A DNA stretch of 64,000 bases from Streptomyces sp. NBC_00568. Its GTDB lineage: Bacteria > Actinomycetota > Actinomycetes > Streptomycetales > Streptomycetaceae. Of this stretch, positions 52,392-60,111 are shown piece after piece. The position numbers and the translations under genes are program-made. The stretch covers positions 868,001-932,000 of the forward strand of contig NZ_JAPENW010000001.1 of assembly GCF_026341855.1 (NCBI RefSeq). The letters are read 5' to 3'. Every line of letters begins with the position of its first letter. Position 1 is the first letter of the stretch. Under the pieces are notes generated by a model. It did no database searches. It worked only from the letters and a program-made list of their open reading frames with translations, and was not told the DNA's origin.

Positions 52392-53720
52392 TCAGCCGTC
52401 CTTCTTCACCGGCTCCAGAATCGCCACGCACTCCACGTGATGCGTCATCGGGAAAAGGTCGAACGCCCGCAGCGTCCGCACCTTGTATCCGCCGTCGCGG
52501 AAGTACGCGATGTCCCGGGCCAGCGCCGCCGGGTCGCAGGCAACGTAGGCGATCTTTCGCGCGCCCAGCGACGACAGGTGCTCGACCGTCTTCTTGCCGG
52601 CGCCCGCCCGGGGCGGGTCCAGGACGATGAGGTCGACCTCGGAGATGCCGGTGCGCGGGAGGATCGCCTCGACCTTGCCCTGTTCGATGCGGACACGGTC
52701 GAACGCGGCGAGGTTGTGCCGGGCGTCCTCCACCGCGCGCTTGCCGGACTCGATGCCGAGGACCGCGCCCTGGTCGCCGATCCGGTCCGCGAGGGCGCCC
52801 GCGAAGAGGCCGACACCGCAGTACAGGTCGAGCGCCATGTCGCCCTTGCGCGGCAGCAGGCCCTGCATGACCGCCTTCACGAGGGTGTCGGCGGCCTTCG
52901 GGTGGACCTGCCAGAAGCCGCCGCTGCCGACCCGGTAGGTGCGGCCGTCGGCGCGCTCACGCACGAACGCGCGGCCGTGGACGCGGTGGATGCCGCCGTC
53001 CTGTTCGGCGACCCGCATCACGGAGACCGGCTTGTCGAGCTCGACGAGGGGGAGGCGCGCGCCGGGGCGGGGTTCGAGGATCACCATGCGGTCCTGCGAG
53101 CCGGTCGCGGCGATCGCCTCGACGGCCGCCATGCCGGACCAGTCGCGCTCCTCGATGCCGAGTTCGGTGATGCCCTCGGCGGCGATCATGCAGCGCTCGA
53201 TGGGCTCGACCTCGTGCGAGCGGTGGCGGCGCAGTCCGGCGTTGCCGTCCGGGTCGACGGCGTACTGCACGCGTGTGCGCCAGGCCGGGACCTCGCCCGC
53301 GGGCAGCTTGTCGCCCTCGGCCGGCATCACCGTGCCGTCCCAGCCGGCCTCCTCGGGCGTGAGGCCCGCGAGACGCTGCAACTGCTCGGCGATGACCTCG
53401 CCCTTGAGACGGCGCTGCGCGCCGGGCTTGGCGTGCTGCCAGTCGCAGCCGCCGCAGCGGCCGGGTCCCGCGTACGGGCAGGGCGCCTCGACACGGTCCT
53501 TGGACGCGTCGATGATCCGCACGGCGTCGGCGCGCAGGAACCGCGCCCCTTCCTCGCCCTCGGTCACCCGGGCGACGACGCGCTCACCGGGCAGCGCGTG
53601 GCGGACGAAGAGGACCTGGCCCTCGTCCGTCCGGGCGATGCAGTGCCCGCCGTGCGCCACGGGGCCGATCTCGACCTCGTACTCGTCCCCCACCAGCGAC
53701 TTCTTCGGTTCTGCCTGCAT
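52392..53720 (-). CDS. TrmA/RlmD-type RNA (uracil-C5) methyltransferase
   Basis: Protein of 442 residues. An N-terminal TRAM domain (residues about 10-65, GDEYEVEIGPVAHGGHCIARTDEGQVLFVRHALPGE) precedes an iron-sulfur cluster site with cysteines in CPYAGPGRCGGCDWQH near 80-95 and one more later. The methyltransferase fold has DLYCGVGLFAGALADRIG near 300, DPPRAGAGKKTVEHL near 375, and the catalytic Cys in YVACDPAALARD near 400. It would transfer methyl from SAM to a uracil C5 in rRNA or tRNA. It corresponds to Rv2689c of the syntenic mycobacterial block. Start ATG 53720. Confidence 0.9.
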   Translation of the reverse strand: MQAEPKKSLVGDEYEVEIGPVAHGGHCIARTDEGQVLFVRHALPGERVVARVTEGEEGARFLRADAVRIIDASKDRVEAPCPYAGPGRCGGCDWQHAKPGAQRRLKGEVIAEQLQRLAGLTPEEAGWDGTVMPAEGDKLPAGEVPAWRTRVQYAVDPDGNAGLRRHRSHEVEPIERCMIAAEGITELGIEERDWSGMAAVEAIAATGSQDRMVILEPRPGARLPLVELDKPVSVMRVAEQDGGIHRVHGRAFVRERADGRTYRVGSGGFWQVHPKAADTLVKAVMQGLLPRKGDMALDLYCGVGLFAGALADRIGDQGAVLGIESGKRAVEDARHNLAAFDRVRIEQGKVEAILPRTGISEVDLIVLDPPRAGAGKKTVEHLSSLGARKIAYVACDPAALARDIAYFRDGGYKVRTLRAFDLFPMTHHVECVAILEPVKKDG

Positions 53721-53867
53721 GGTGGGGTGACTCCAGATGAGAAGGGGGAAACGGCCGGACAACAGCCCACCAGTCTACGTGCTTCCGGCGGGCTTCCCGC
53801 GCCCGTCGGTTCTCCGGGCCGTGCCCCATCGGCGCGCAGCCCTTCGGGCCGTTCTCCTTCAGCCGCC

Positions 53868-54084
53868 GGCGCTTCGAGCCGGGCTCCCCGACCGCCGGCG
53901 CTTCAGGCCGTTCCCCTTCGGCTGCCGGCGCTTCGAGCCGGGCTCCCTCGACCGTCGGCGCTTCAGGCCGTTCCCCTCGGGCCGCCGGCGCTTCGGACCG
54001 GGCTCCCTCGACCGCCGACGCTTCAGGTCAGGCTCCCTCGCCCGCCGGCGCTTCGAGCCAGGCTCCCTCGGCCGCTACTTCTTC
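53868..54084. repeat. 30-bp tandem array running into the permease gene
   Basis: GGCGCTTC-anchored units begin at 53868, 53897, 53927, 53957, 53987, 54017, 54047 and 54077, so the period is 30 bp. The last unit overlaps the 3' end of the permease gene (its C-terminal TPKK and stop). The rest of the gap 53721-54074 has no gene. Confidence 0.88.
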
Positions 54085-56123
54085 GGAGTGGGCTCCTTCG
54101 GCCGCTCGTGGGCCGGTCCGCGGCGCACCGCACCCGGCGCGTTCCAGTCCTGCCGCTTGCGGGCACGCAGCTTCGCGGCCTCGGAGGACTCCAGCTGGTA
54201 GGGCACGGACGTCACCATGACGCCGGGCGTGAACAGCAGCCGGCCCTTGAGGCGCAGGGCGCTCTGGTTGTGCAGCAGGTGCTCGTACCAGTGGCCGACC
54301 ACGTACTCGGGGATGATCACGGACACCGCGTCGCGCGGCGACTCCTTGCGCAGGCCCTTCACGTACTCGATGACCGGCCGGGTGATCTCGCGGTAGGGCG
54401 AGTCGAGGACCTTCAGCGGTACGTCGATGCCGCGCCGTTCCCATTCGTCGCGCAGGGTCTTGGTCTCGGCCGGGTCGACGTTGACGCTGAGCGCTTCGAG
54501 GGTGTCGGAGCGCAGCAGCTTGGCGTAGGCGAGGGCGCGCAGCGCCGGGCGGTGGATCTTGGAGACCAGCACGACGGAGTGGACGCGGGAGGGGCGGACA
54601 CTGTCGTCGGACGGTCCCTCGGGGGCGGCCAGCTCCTCGGAGACCCGGTCGTAGTGCTTACGGATCGCGGTCATCGTCGCGTAGAAGATCACCATGCCGA
54701 GCAGGGCGACCCAGGCGCCGTGCGTGAACTTGGTGACGAGGACGACGACCAGGACCAGCCCGGTGAAGAAGGCGCCGAAGGCGTTGATCGCCCGGGAGCG
54801 GACCATGTGGCGCCGCTTGGCCTGGTCGGTCTCGGTGGCCAGGTGGCGGTTCCAGTGGCGGACCATGCCGATCTGGCTGAGCGTGAAGGAGACGAAGACG
54901 CCGACGATGTAGAGCTGGATCAGGCGCGTCGAGTCGGCCCCGTAGATGATGACGAGCATGCTCGCGGCGCCGGCCAGGAGCACGATGCCGTTCGAGAAGG
55001 CCAGGCGGTCGCCGCGGGTGTGCAGCTGGCGCGGCAGGTAGCGGTCCTGGGCGAGGATCGAACCGAGCAGCGGGAAGCCGTTGTACGCGGTGTTCGCGGC
55101 CAGGAACAGGACGAGCGCGGTGGCGGCGGCCAGCACGATGAACAGGAAGCTGTCCTTGCCGAACACGGCCTCGGCGACCTGGGAGATCACCGGGTTCTGG
55201 ACGTAGTCGGAACCGACGGCCACGCCGTTGTGGATCAGGTCCGTGGCGGGGTTCTCCGCCATGCGCACCTTGGTGGTCATGGCCAGGGCGATGATGCCGC
55301 AGAACATGGTGACGGCGAGCAGGCCCATCGCCGCGAGCGTGGTCGCGGCGTTCTTCGACTTCGGCTTGCGGAAGGCGGGGACTCCGTTGGAGATCGCCTC
55401 GACGCCGGTGAGCGCCGCACAGCCGGACGAGAAGGCGCGCAGCAGCAGGAAGACGAGGGCGAAGCCCGCGAGCCCCTGGTGCTCGGCCTTGATGTGGTAG
55501 TCGGCGGTGGGCGCCAGCATGGTGTCGCCGAGCACGAGTCCGCGGAAGGCACCCCAGGCGATCATGAGGAAGACGCCCGTGACGAAGACGTACGTCGGGA
55601 TCGCGAAGAGCTTTCCGGACTCCTTGACCCCGCGCAGGTTCATCAGCGTGAGCAGCACGATGACCGCGACGGCGCAGGCGACCTTGTGCTCCACCACGAA
55701 GGGAACCGCCGAGCCGAGGTTCTCGATGCCGGAGGCGATGGAGACGGCGACGGTGAGGACGTAGTCGACGAGCAGCGCGCTGGCGACGGTGAGGCCGGCC
55801 CGCGGACCGAGATTGGTGTTGGCCACTTCGTAGTCGCCGCCACCACTCGGGTACGCGTGCACGTTCTGGCGGTAGGAAGCGACCACCGTGAACATCAGCA
55901 CGACGACCGCGAGCGCGATCCAGGGGCTGAAGTGGTAGGCCGACACACCCGCGATGGAAAGGACCAGCAGAACTTCTCCGGGCGCGTACGCCACGGAGGA
56001 GAGCGGGTCGGATGCGAAGACGGGGAGGGCGATGCGCTTCGGCAGGAGCGTTTCGCCCAGCCGGTCACTGCGCAGTGCGCGCCCGATCAGAATCCGCTTG
56101 GGCACGTCGGTCAGTTTGGACAC
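54075..56123 (-). CDS. KimA-like APC-superfamily potassium transporter
   Basis: Integral membrane protein of 682 residues. Twelve helices span about 30-480, starting DPLSSVAYAPGEVLLVLSIAG and including FLLLRAFSSGCAALTGVEAISNGVPAFRKPKSKNA. A cytosolic USP-like domain occupies about 515-650 (VHSVVLVSKIHRPALRALAYAKLLRSDTLEALSVNVD; IIPEYVVGHWYEHLLHNQSALRLK). This layout matches KimA, the c-di-AMP-controlled K+ importer. It sits next to two TrkA-type RCK proteins, consistent with potassium handling. It corresponds to Rv2690c. Start GTG 56123. Substrate assignment is by family resemblance and context. Confidence 0.83.
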   Translation of the reverse strand: MSKLTDVPKRILIGRALRSDRLGETLLPKRIALPVFASDPLSSVAYAPGEVLLVLSIAGVSAYHFSPWIALAVVVLMFTVVASYRQNVHAYPSGGGDYEVANTNLGPRAGLTVASALLVDYVLTVAVSIASGIENLGSAVPFVVEHKVACAVAVIVLLTLMNLRGVKESGKLFAIPTYVFVTGVFLMIAWGAFRGLVLGDTMLAPTADYHIKAEHQGLAGFALVFLLLRAFSSGCAALTGVEAISNGVPAFRKPKSKNAATTLAAMGLLAVTMFCGIIALAMTTKVRMAENPATDLIHNGVAVGSDYVQNPVISQVAEAVFGKDSFLFIVLAAATALVLFLAANTAYNGFPLLGSILAQDRYLPRQLHTRGDRLAFSNGIVLLAGAASMLVIIYGADSTRLIQLYIVGVFVSFTLSQIGMVRHWNRHLATETDQAKRRHMVRSRAINAFGAFFTGLVLVVVLVTKFTHGAWVALLGMVIFYATMTAIRKHYDRVSEELAAPEGPSDDSVRPSRVHSVVLVSKIHRPALRALAYAKLLRSDTLEALSVNVDPAETKTLRDEWERRGIDVPLKVLDSPYREITRPVIEYVKGLRKESPRDAVSVIIPEYVVGHWYEHLLHNQSALRLKGRLLFTPGVMVTSVPYQLESSEAAKLRARKRQDWNAPGAVRRGPAHERPKEPTPKK

Positions 56124-56232
56124 AACAGGGAATCGTAAGGGTTCGAACTGGCAATCGCCCACCCGCCGTCCCGCTTAGGGCCGTCATCTGCTCTCCGGGT
56201 GAAAACGGGGTGGGCTCCGGCTGCGGATTCCG

Positions 56233-56260
56233 TTGTCCGTGAGGTCCACGTGTCTATATG
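56233..56260 (+). promoter_or_regulatory. Candidate promoter for the 31-codon peptide
   Basis: TTGTCC (56233-56238) and TATATG (56255-56260), 16 nt apart, lie about 36 bp before the start of the small ORF. The -10 box deviates from consensus, so confidence is low. Confidence 0.35.
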
Positions 56261-56295
56261 ACAAAACCCCCGCCCCCGACCGCCCTGGAGGACCC

Positions 56296-56391
56296 ATGCA
56301 CCTGTCCGCGGAGCTCATCGGCGCCACCGTCGGACTCGTCGGCCTCGGAATCCTGACGCTCGCGAGTGTTCGCAGCATCACACGGCGTTGA
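56296..56391 (+). CDS. Small single-helix membrane peptide
   Basis: A 31-codon ORF beginning MHLSAELIGATVGLVGLGIL and ending in SITRR. GGAGG lies 4 nt before ATG 56296. Residues about 7-24 are a hydrophobic, Gly- and Leu-rich transmembrane segment; the C-terminus is basic, so it is likely cytosolic. It lies between the divergent KimA-like permease gene and the first trkA gene. It is short enough to be missed by most gene callers. By analogy with KdpF-type small subunits of K+ transporters it might be an accessory of the neighbouring transporter, but there is no sequence similarity to KdpF that I can claim. Confidence 0.65.
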   Translation: MHLSAELIGATVGLVGLGILTLASVRSITRR

Positions 56392-56546
56392 AACCCTCCG
56401 TTCATCGGTTCCCCGGACGTTCCACGAAAAACCGCAGGCGAACGTGCACAGGGGTGCCCCTGGGTGACCGCGCGTGTGTAGCTTGGGCGGCGGTCTGAGA
56501 CCCTGTTTAGCCTGAGCCGTAACCATTCATATGCGGAAGGACGGTC

Positions 56547-57218
56547 GTGCACATCGTCATCATGGGCTGCGGAAGAGTGGGTTCCGCTCTAGCCCAGAAC
56601 TTGGAGCAACAGGGGCACACGGTCGCTGTGATCGACCAGGACCCCACCGCCTTCCGTCGGCTGGGCTCCGGGTTCGGCGGCCGTCGTGTCACCGGAGTCG
56701 GCTTCGACCAGGACACCCTGCGCGAGGCGGGCATCGAAGAGGCCGGCGCGTTCGCGGCGGTCTCCAGCGGTGACAACTCGAACATCATCGCCGCCCGGGT
56801 GGCCCGCGAGATGTTCGGCGTCGAGAACGTCGCGGCGCGCATCTACGACCCGCGCCGCGCCGAGGTCTACCAGCGCCTGGGTATTCCGACCGTCGCCACC
56901 GTCCGCTGGACGGCCGACCAGATGCTCCGCCGGCTGCTGCCCTCGGGCTCCGAGCCGCTGTGGCGCGACCCCACGGGCGGTGTGCAGCTCGCCGAGGTGC
57001 ACGCCTCCGCCACGTGGGTGGGCCACAAGATCAGCCGCCTCCAGGAGGAGACGGGCGTGCGGGTCGCCTTCCTCACCCGGCTGGGTGAGGCGGTTCTGCC
57101 CACCTCGCAGACGGTGCTGCAGGAGGGCGACCTGGTGCACGTGATGATGCGCACCGACGAGGTGGACAAGGTCGAGGCGTCGTTCGCCAAGGGACCTGAA
57201 GAGGAGGCCGGTCACTGA
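56547..57218 (+). CDS. trkA: TrkA-family RCK protein, first copy
   Basis: Cytosolic regulator of 223 residues. The N-terminal Rossmann/RCK_N domain has MHIVIMGCGRVGSALAQNLEQQGHTVAVIDQDP (GxGxxG; Asp at the strand end for NAD(H)), and the C-terminal RCK_C (TrkA_C) domain reads TWVGHKISRLQEETGVRVAFLTRLGEAVLPTSQTVLQEGDLVHVMM. Such proteins gate Trk/Ktr potassium transporters in response to nucleotides. The gene is homologous to ceoB (Rv2691) and overlaps the second copy by 1 bp. Start GTG 56547 with AAGGA about 7 nt upstream. A possible promoter has TAGCCT near 56508. Confidence 0.92.
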   Translation: MHIVIMGCGRVGSALAQNLEQQGHTVAVIDQDPTAFRRLGSGFGGRRVTGVGFDQDTLREAGIEEAGAFAAVSSGDNSNIIAARVAREMFGVENVAARIYDPRRAEVYQRLGIPTVATVRWTADQMLRRLLPSGSEPLWRDPTGGVQLAEVHASATWVGHKISRLQEETGVRVAFLTRLGEAVLPTSQTVLQEGDLVHVMMRTDEVDKVEASFAKGPEEEAGH

Positions 57219-57895
57219 TGAGGGTCGCCATTGCCGGTGCCGGTGCCGTGGGCCGCTCGATCGCGGGCGAACTGCTGGAGAACGGCCACGAGATCCTGCT
57301 GATCGACAAGGCGCCGACCGCCATCTCGGTCGAGCGCGTCCCGCAGGCGGAGTGGCTGCTCGCCGACGCCTGCGAGATCACCTCCCTGGACGAGGCCGCG
57401 CTGCAGCGCTGCAACGTGGTCATCGCGGCCACGGGAGACGACAAGGTCAACCTCGTCGTCTCCCTGCTCGCGAAGACCGAGTACGGGGTCCCGCGGGTCG
57501 TCGCCCGCGTCAACAACCCCAAGAACGAGTGGCTGTTCAACGAGTCCTGGGGCGTGGACGTCGCCGTCTCCACCCCGCGCCTGATGTCGGCGCTCGTCGA
57601 GGAGGCCGTCAGCGTCGGCGACCTGGTGCGGCTGCTCCGCTTCAGCCACGGCGACGCCAACCTCGTCGAGCTGACCCTGCCGCCGGAGTCCGCCCTGGCC
57701 GGCACGACGGTCGGCGACGTCGAGTGGCCGGAGGACACCTCGCTGGTGACGATCATCCGCGGCACCCGCGTGCTTACGCCCTCCCGGGAGGATTCCCTGG
57801 AGGCCGGCGACGAACTCCTCTTCGTGGCCGCCCAGGCCCGTGAGGAGCAGCTGGAGGACCTGCTGTCGGTGCGCCGCGAGGACGCGACGAGCTAG
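57218..57895 (+). CDS. trkA: TrkA-family RCK protein, second copy
   Basis: Protein of 225 residues, paralogous to the upstream one and homologous to ceoC (Rv2692). It has MRVAIAGAGAVGRSIAGELLENGHEILLIDK at the N-terminus, ATGDDKVNLVVSLLAKTEYGVPRVVARVNNPKNEWLF in the middle, and a C-terminal RCK_C domain ending VTIIRGTRVLTPSREDSLEAGDELLFVA. ATG 57218 overlaps the stop of the first trkA gene (TGATG), giving translational coupling and probably a 1:1 complex. The Trk membrane subunit is not in the window; the adjacent KimA-like permease could be the partner (inference). Confidence 0.92.
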   Translation: MRVAIAGAGAVGRSIAGELLENGHEILLIDKAPTAISVERVPQAEWLLADACEITSLDEAALQRCNVVIAATGDDKVNLVVSLLAKTEYGVPRVVARVNNPKNEWLFNESWGVDVAVSTPRLMSALVEEAVSVGDLVRLLRFSHGDANLVELTLPPESALAGTTVGDVEWPEDTSLVTIIRGTRVLTPSREDSLEAGDELLFVAAQAREEQLEDLLSVRREDATS

Positions 57896-58055
57896 CCGGT
57901 CCCTTCGTCGTACACGGTTCACGGCGACGTACGCCGGTCACCGCGCCCTGCGTGGGCCATGCCGTCCTTCGCCGGAAGCGGCCTGGTCCGCGGGCCGGAG
58001 CACGTCGAGCGCGGGAGCGGAGCCTGCGCCCCTCCGTGCCGTCCGGCCGAGGGCC

Positions 58056-58814
58056 CTACGCCTCGCGGCGGTGCCGGGCCGGGGCCGGGGTCTCGCCGCG
58101 CTCCTTCGCGAGGGCGGCCTTGCGCTCCTTCTCCGCCTGCTCCTCGGCCTCCATCTCCGCGAACACGTCGATGGGCGGCGGCGCCTTGGCCAGGAAGACC
58201 CAGGTGAGCCAGACGGCGAGCAGGAACGGCGGGATCTTGAGGGCGATCAGGACCCAGCCGAACTGGGTGGTGTCGGCCCACCAGTACAACGGGAAGAGCA
58301 CCGCGCACTTGGCGAGCAGGATCAGGCCCCAGGCCCAACTGGCCTTGGCGTACGCCTTCTTCCGGCCGGGGTTGCGGGTGCGCCAGGAGAGGTTCTCCTT
58401 GAAGACCGGGCCGAGGATCAGGCCGATCAGCGGGACACCCACGAGGGTCGTGACGATGTAGGCGACGGCGAGGCCGAGCGTGTAGAGCATGCCCGGCAGG
58501 TAGAAGTCCTTCGCGTTGCCCGTCATCATCGCGAAGACCACGCCGAAGGCGACGCCGAAGACACCGCTGAAGGCGTGCTTCACGGTGTCGCGCCGCACCA
58601 GGCGGACCACGACGAGCAGCAGGGAGACGGCGAGGGCGGCGATCGCCGCCCAGTGCAGGTCCTTGTTGATCGTGAAGATGGTGACGAAGAGCAGGCCGGG
58701 CATCACGGTCTCGACCATGCCGCGCACGCCGCCGAAGGCCTCGAATAGTGCGGCCTCGGTCACCGCCCTGGAATCCTGCTGGGCGTCTTCGGTCGGCTTG
58801 TCGAGCGACGTCAC
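58056..58814 (-). CDS. DUF3159 membrane protein
   Basis: Protein of 252 residues, the counterpart of Rv2693c. Between a polar N-terminus and a basic, Lys/Glu-rich C-terminal tail there are five or six helices: EAFGGVRGMVETVMPGLLFVTIFTI, AAIAALAVSLLLVVVRLV, AFSGVFGVAFGVVFAMM, YTLGLAVAYIVTTLVGVPLIGLILG, WAWGLILLAKCAVLFPLYWWA and IALKIPPFLLAVWLTWVFLA. The family (DUF3159) is found mainly in actinobacteria and is of unknown function. Its preserved position next to the trkA pair suggests an ion-related role (inference). Start GTG 58814; 3 bp separate it from the upstream OB-fold gene, so they are an operon. Confidence 0.88.
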   Translation of the reverse strand: MTSLDKPTEDAQQDSRAVTEAALFEAFGGVRGMVETVMPGLLFVTIFTINKDLHWAAIAALAVSLLLVVVRLVRRDTVKHAFSGVFGVAFGVVFAMMTGNAKDFYLPGMLYTLGLAVAYIVTTLVGVPLIGLILGPVFKENLSWRTRNPGRKKAYAKASWAWGLILLAKCAVLFPLYWWADTTQFGWVLIALKIPPFLLAVWLTWVFLAKAPPPIDVFAEMEAEEQAEKERKAALAKERGETPAPARHRREA

Positions 58815-58817
58815 CGG

Positions 58818-59216
58818 CTACTCCCGTCCGAGCGGTCTGAGTTCGTATTTCGGATTGAACAACACCCTACGGCCCCGGCTCATCGAGATGCGGCCCGATG
58901 CGATCAGCTTGCGCCCGGGCTCGATGCCGATGATGGAGCGGCGGCCGAGCCAGACCACGTCCAGGGCGGCCGAGCCGTCGAACAGTTCGGCCTCCAGAGC
59001 CGGCACACCGGCCCGCGGCCGCAGAGTGACCGTGCGCAAGGTACCAGTAACCGTGACGATCTGCCGGTCGTGGCAGTCACCGATGCGGGTACAGCCCGCG
59101 GTGTCGGTGTCCTCCCGCAGCTCCTCGGATTCCAGGTCCTCCTGGGACGAGGAGAGCCGGTCCATCATGCGCCGGAACCGGCCCGCCGGCTTTTCGGAAC
59201 GAGGAACAGCACTCAT
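58818..59216 (-). CDS. OB-fold nucleic-acid-binding protein
   Basis: Protein of 132 residues, the counterpart of Rv2694c. A helical, charged N-terminus (RFRRMMDRLSSSQEDLESEELRED) is followed by an OB-fold: CTRIGDCHDRQIVTVTGTLRTVTLRPRAGVPALEAELFDGSAALDVVWLGRRSIIGIEPGRKLIASGRISMSRGRRVLFNPKYEL. The pattern matches the nucleic-acid-binding OB-fold (tRNA/helicase-type) family. Whether it binds RNA or DNA is unknown. Start ATG 59216; the stop is 3 bp before the DUF3159 start, so the genes are co-transcribed. Confidence 0.88.
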   Translation of the reverse strand: MSAVPRSEKPAGRFRRMMDRLSSSQEDLESEELREDTDTAGCTRIGDCHDRQIVTVTGTLRTVTLRPRAGVPALEAELFDGSAALDVVWLGRRSIIGIEPGRKLIASGRISMSRGRRVLFNPKYELRPLGRE

Positions 59217-59427
59217 ACCGAAAGCGTACCGGGGGGCTCTGACACCTACGTACCCGCGGCACCACTACCCGAACCGGGGCCGGCTCCCCCGCGATCCGGC
59301 GGTCGCGCCGCCCCTCGAACGCGGGGCACGCGCCGTCACTCGGGCCCCTCCGCACGCATCACCCGGACCACTCCCCCGTGCGTCGCTCGGACCGCGCGGG
59401 CGCCGCGCCCCGGACGGATGACGCACG

Positions 59428-60111
59428 TCACCGTTCGAACCGGTAGCCCATCCCCGGCTCGGTGATGAAGTGCTTGGGGTGCGAGGGGTCCGCCTCCAGC
59501 TTGCGGCGCAGCTGGGCCATGTAGACCCGCAGGTAGTTCGTCTCCGTCCCGTACGACGGCCCCCACACCTCCTGGAGCAGCTGCTTCTGGCTGACCAGGC
59601 GGCCCGTGTTGCGGACCAGGACCTCCAGCAGATGCCACTCCGTGGGGGTGAGGCGGACGTCCCGCCCGTCCCGGTGCACCTTCTTCGCCGCCAGGTCGAC
59701 GGTGAACCCCGCGGTCTCCACGATCACGTCGTCCTCGCCGCCCCCGGTGGGCTCCGCGCGGCGGACGGCGGCGCGCAGCCGTGCGAGCAGTTCGTCCATG
59801 CCGAAGGGCTTGGTGACGTAGTCGTCGGCGCCCGCGTCGAGCGCCTCGACCTTCTCGTCGGAGGAGTGCCGGGCGGACAGCACCAGGATCGGCACCCGGG
59901 TCCAGCCGCGCAGCCCCTTGATCACCTCGACGCCGTCCATGTCGGGCAGGCCGAGGTCGAGCACGACGACGTCGGGGTGGCGGGCGGCGGCGAGCTGGAG
60001 CGCGGTGGCCCCGTCGGGGGCCGCGTCCACCTCGTACTTGCGTGCCTTCAGGTTGATCACGAGGGCTCGGGTGATCTGCGGCTCGTCGTCGACCACGAGG
60101 ACCCGGGTCAT
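59428..60111 (-). CDS. kdpE: KdpE-type OmpR-family response regulator
   Basis: Response regulator of 227 residues. The receiver domain has phosphoacceptor Asp52 in VVLDLGLPD, acidic residues DDE at 8-10 and Lys in YVTKPFGMDELLARL. The C-terminal winged helix reads RLTPTEWHLLEVLVRNTGRLVSQKQLLQEVWGPSYGTETNYLRVYMAQLRRKLE, which is the KdpE signature. With KdpD it would activate kdpFABC in response to K+ limitation. ATG 60111 overlaps the kdpD stop by 4 bp. No kdpFABC genes lie on either side in this window. Confidence 0.93.
   Translation of the reverse strand: MTRVLVVDDEPQITRALVINLKARKYEVDAAPDGATALQLAAARHPDVVVLDLGLPDMDGVEVIKGLRGWTRVPILVLSARHSSDEKVEALDAGADDYVTKPFGMDELLARLRAAVRRAEPTGGGEDDVIVETAGFTVDLAAKKVHRDGRDVRLTPTEWHLLEVLVRNTGRLVSQKQLLQEVWGPSYGTETNYLRVYMAQLRRKLEADPSHPKHFITEPGMGYRFER

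Noticed and set aside
52281..56138. Plus-strand open frame of about 1280 codons opposite the methyltransferase and KimA-like genes
   Set aside because: Antisense shadow of conserved genes; no domain structure.
56124..56295. c-di-AMP (ydaO-type) riboswitch upstream of the KimA-like gene
   Set aside because: No recognisable conserved ydaO core could be seen in the 5' region. A covariance-model search would be decisive.
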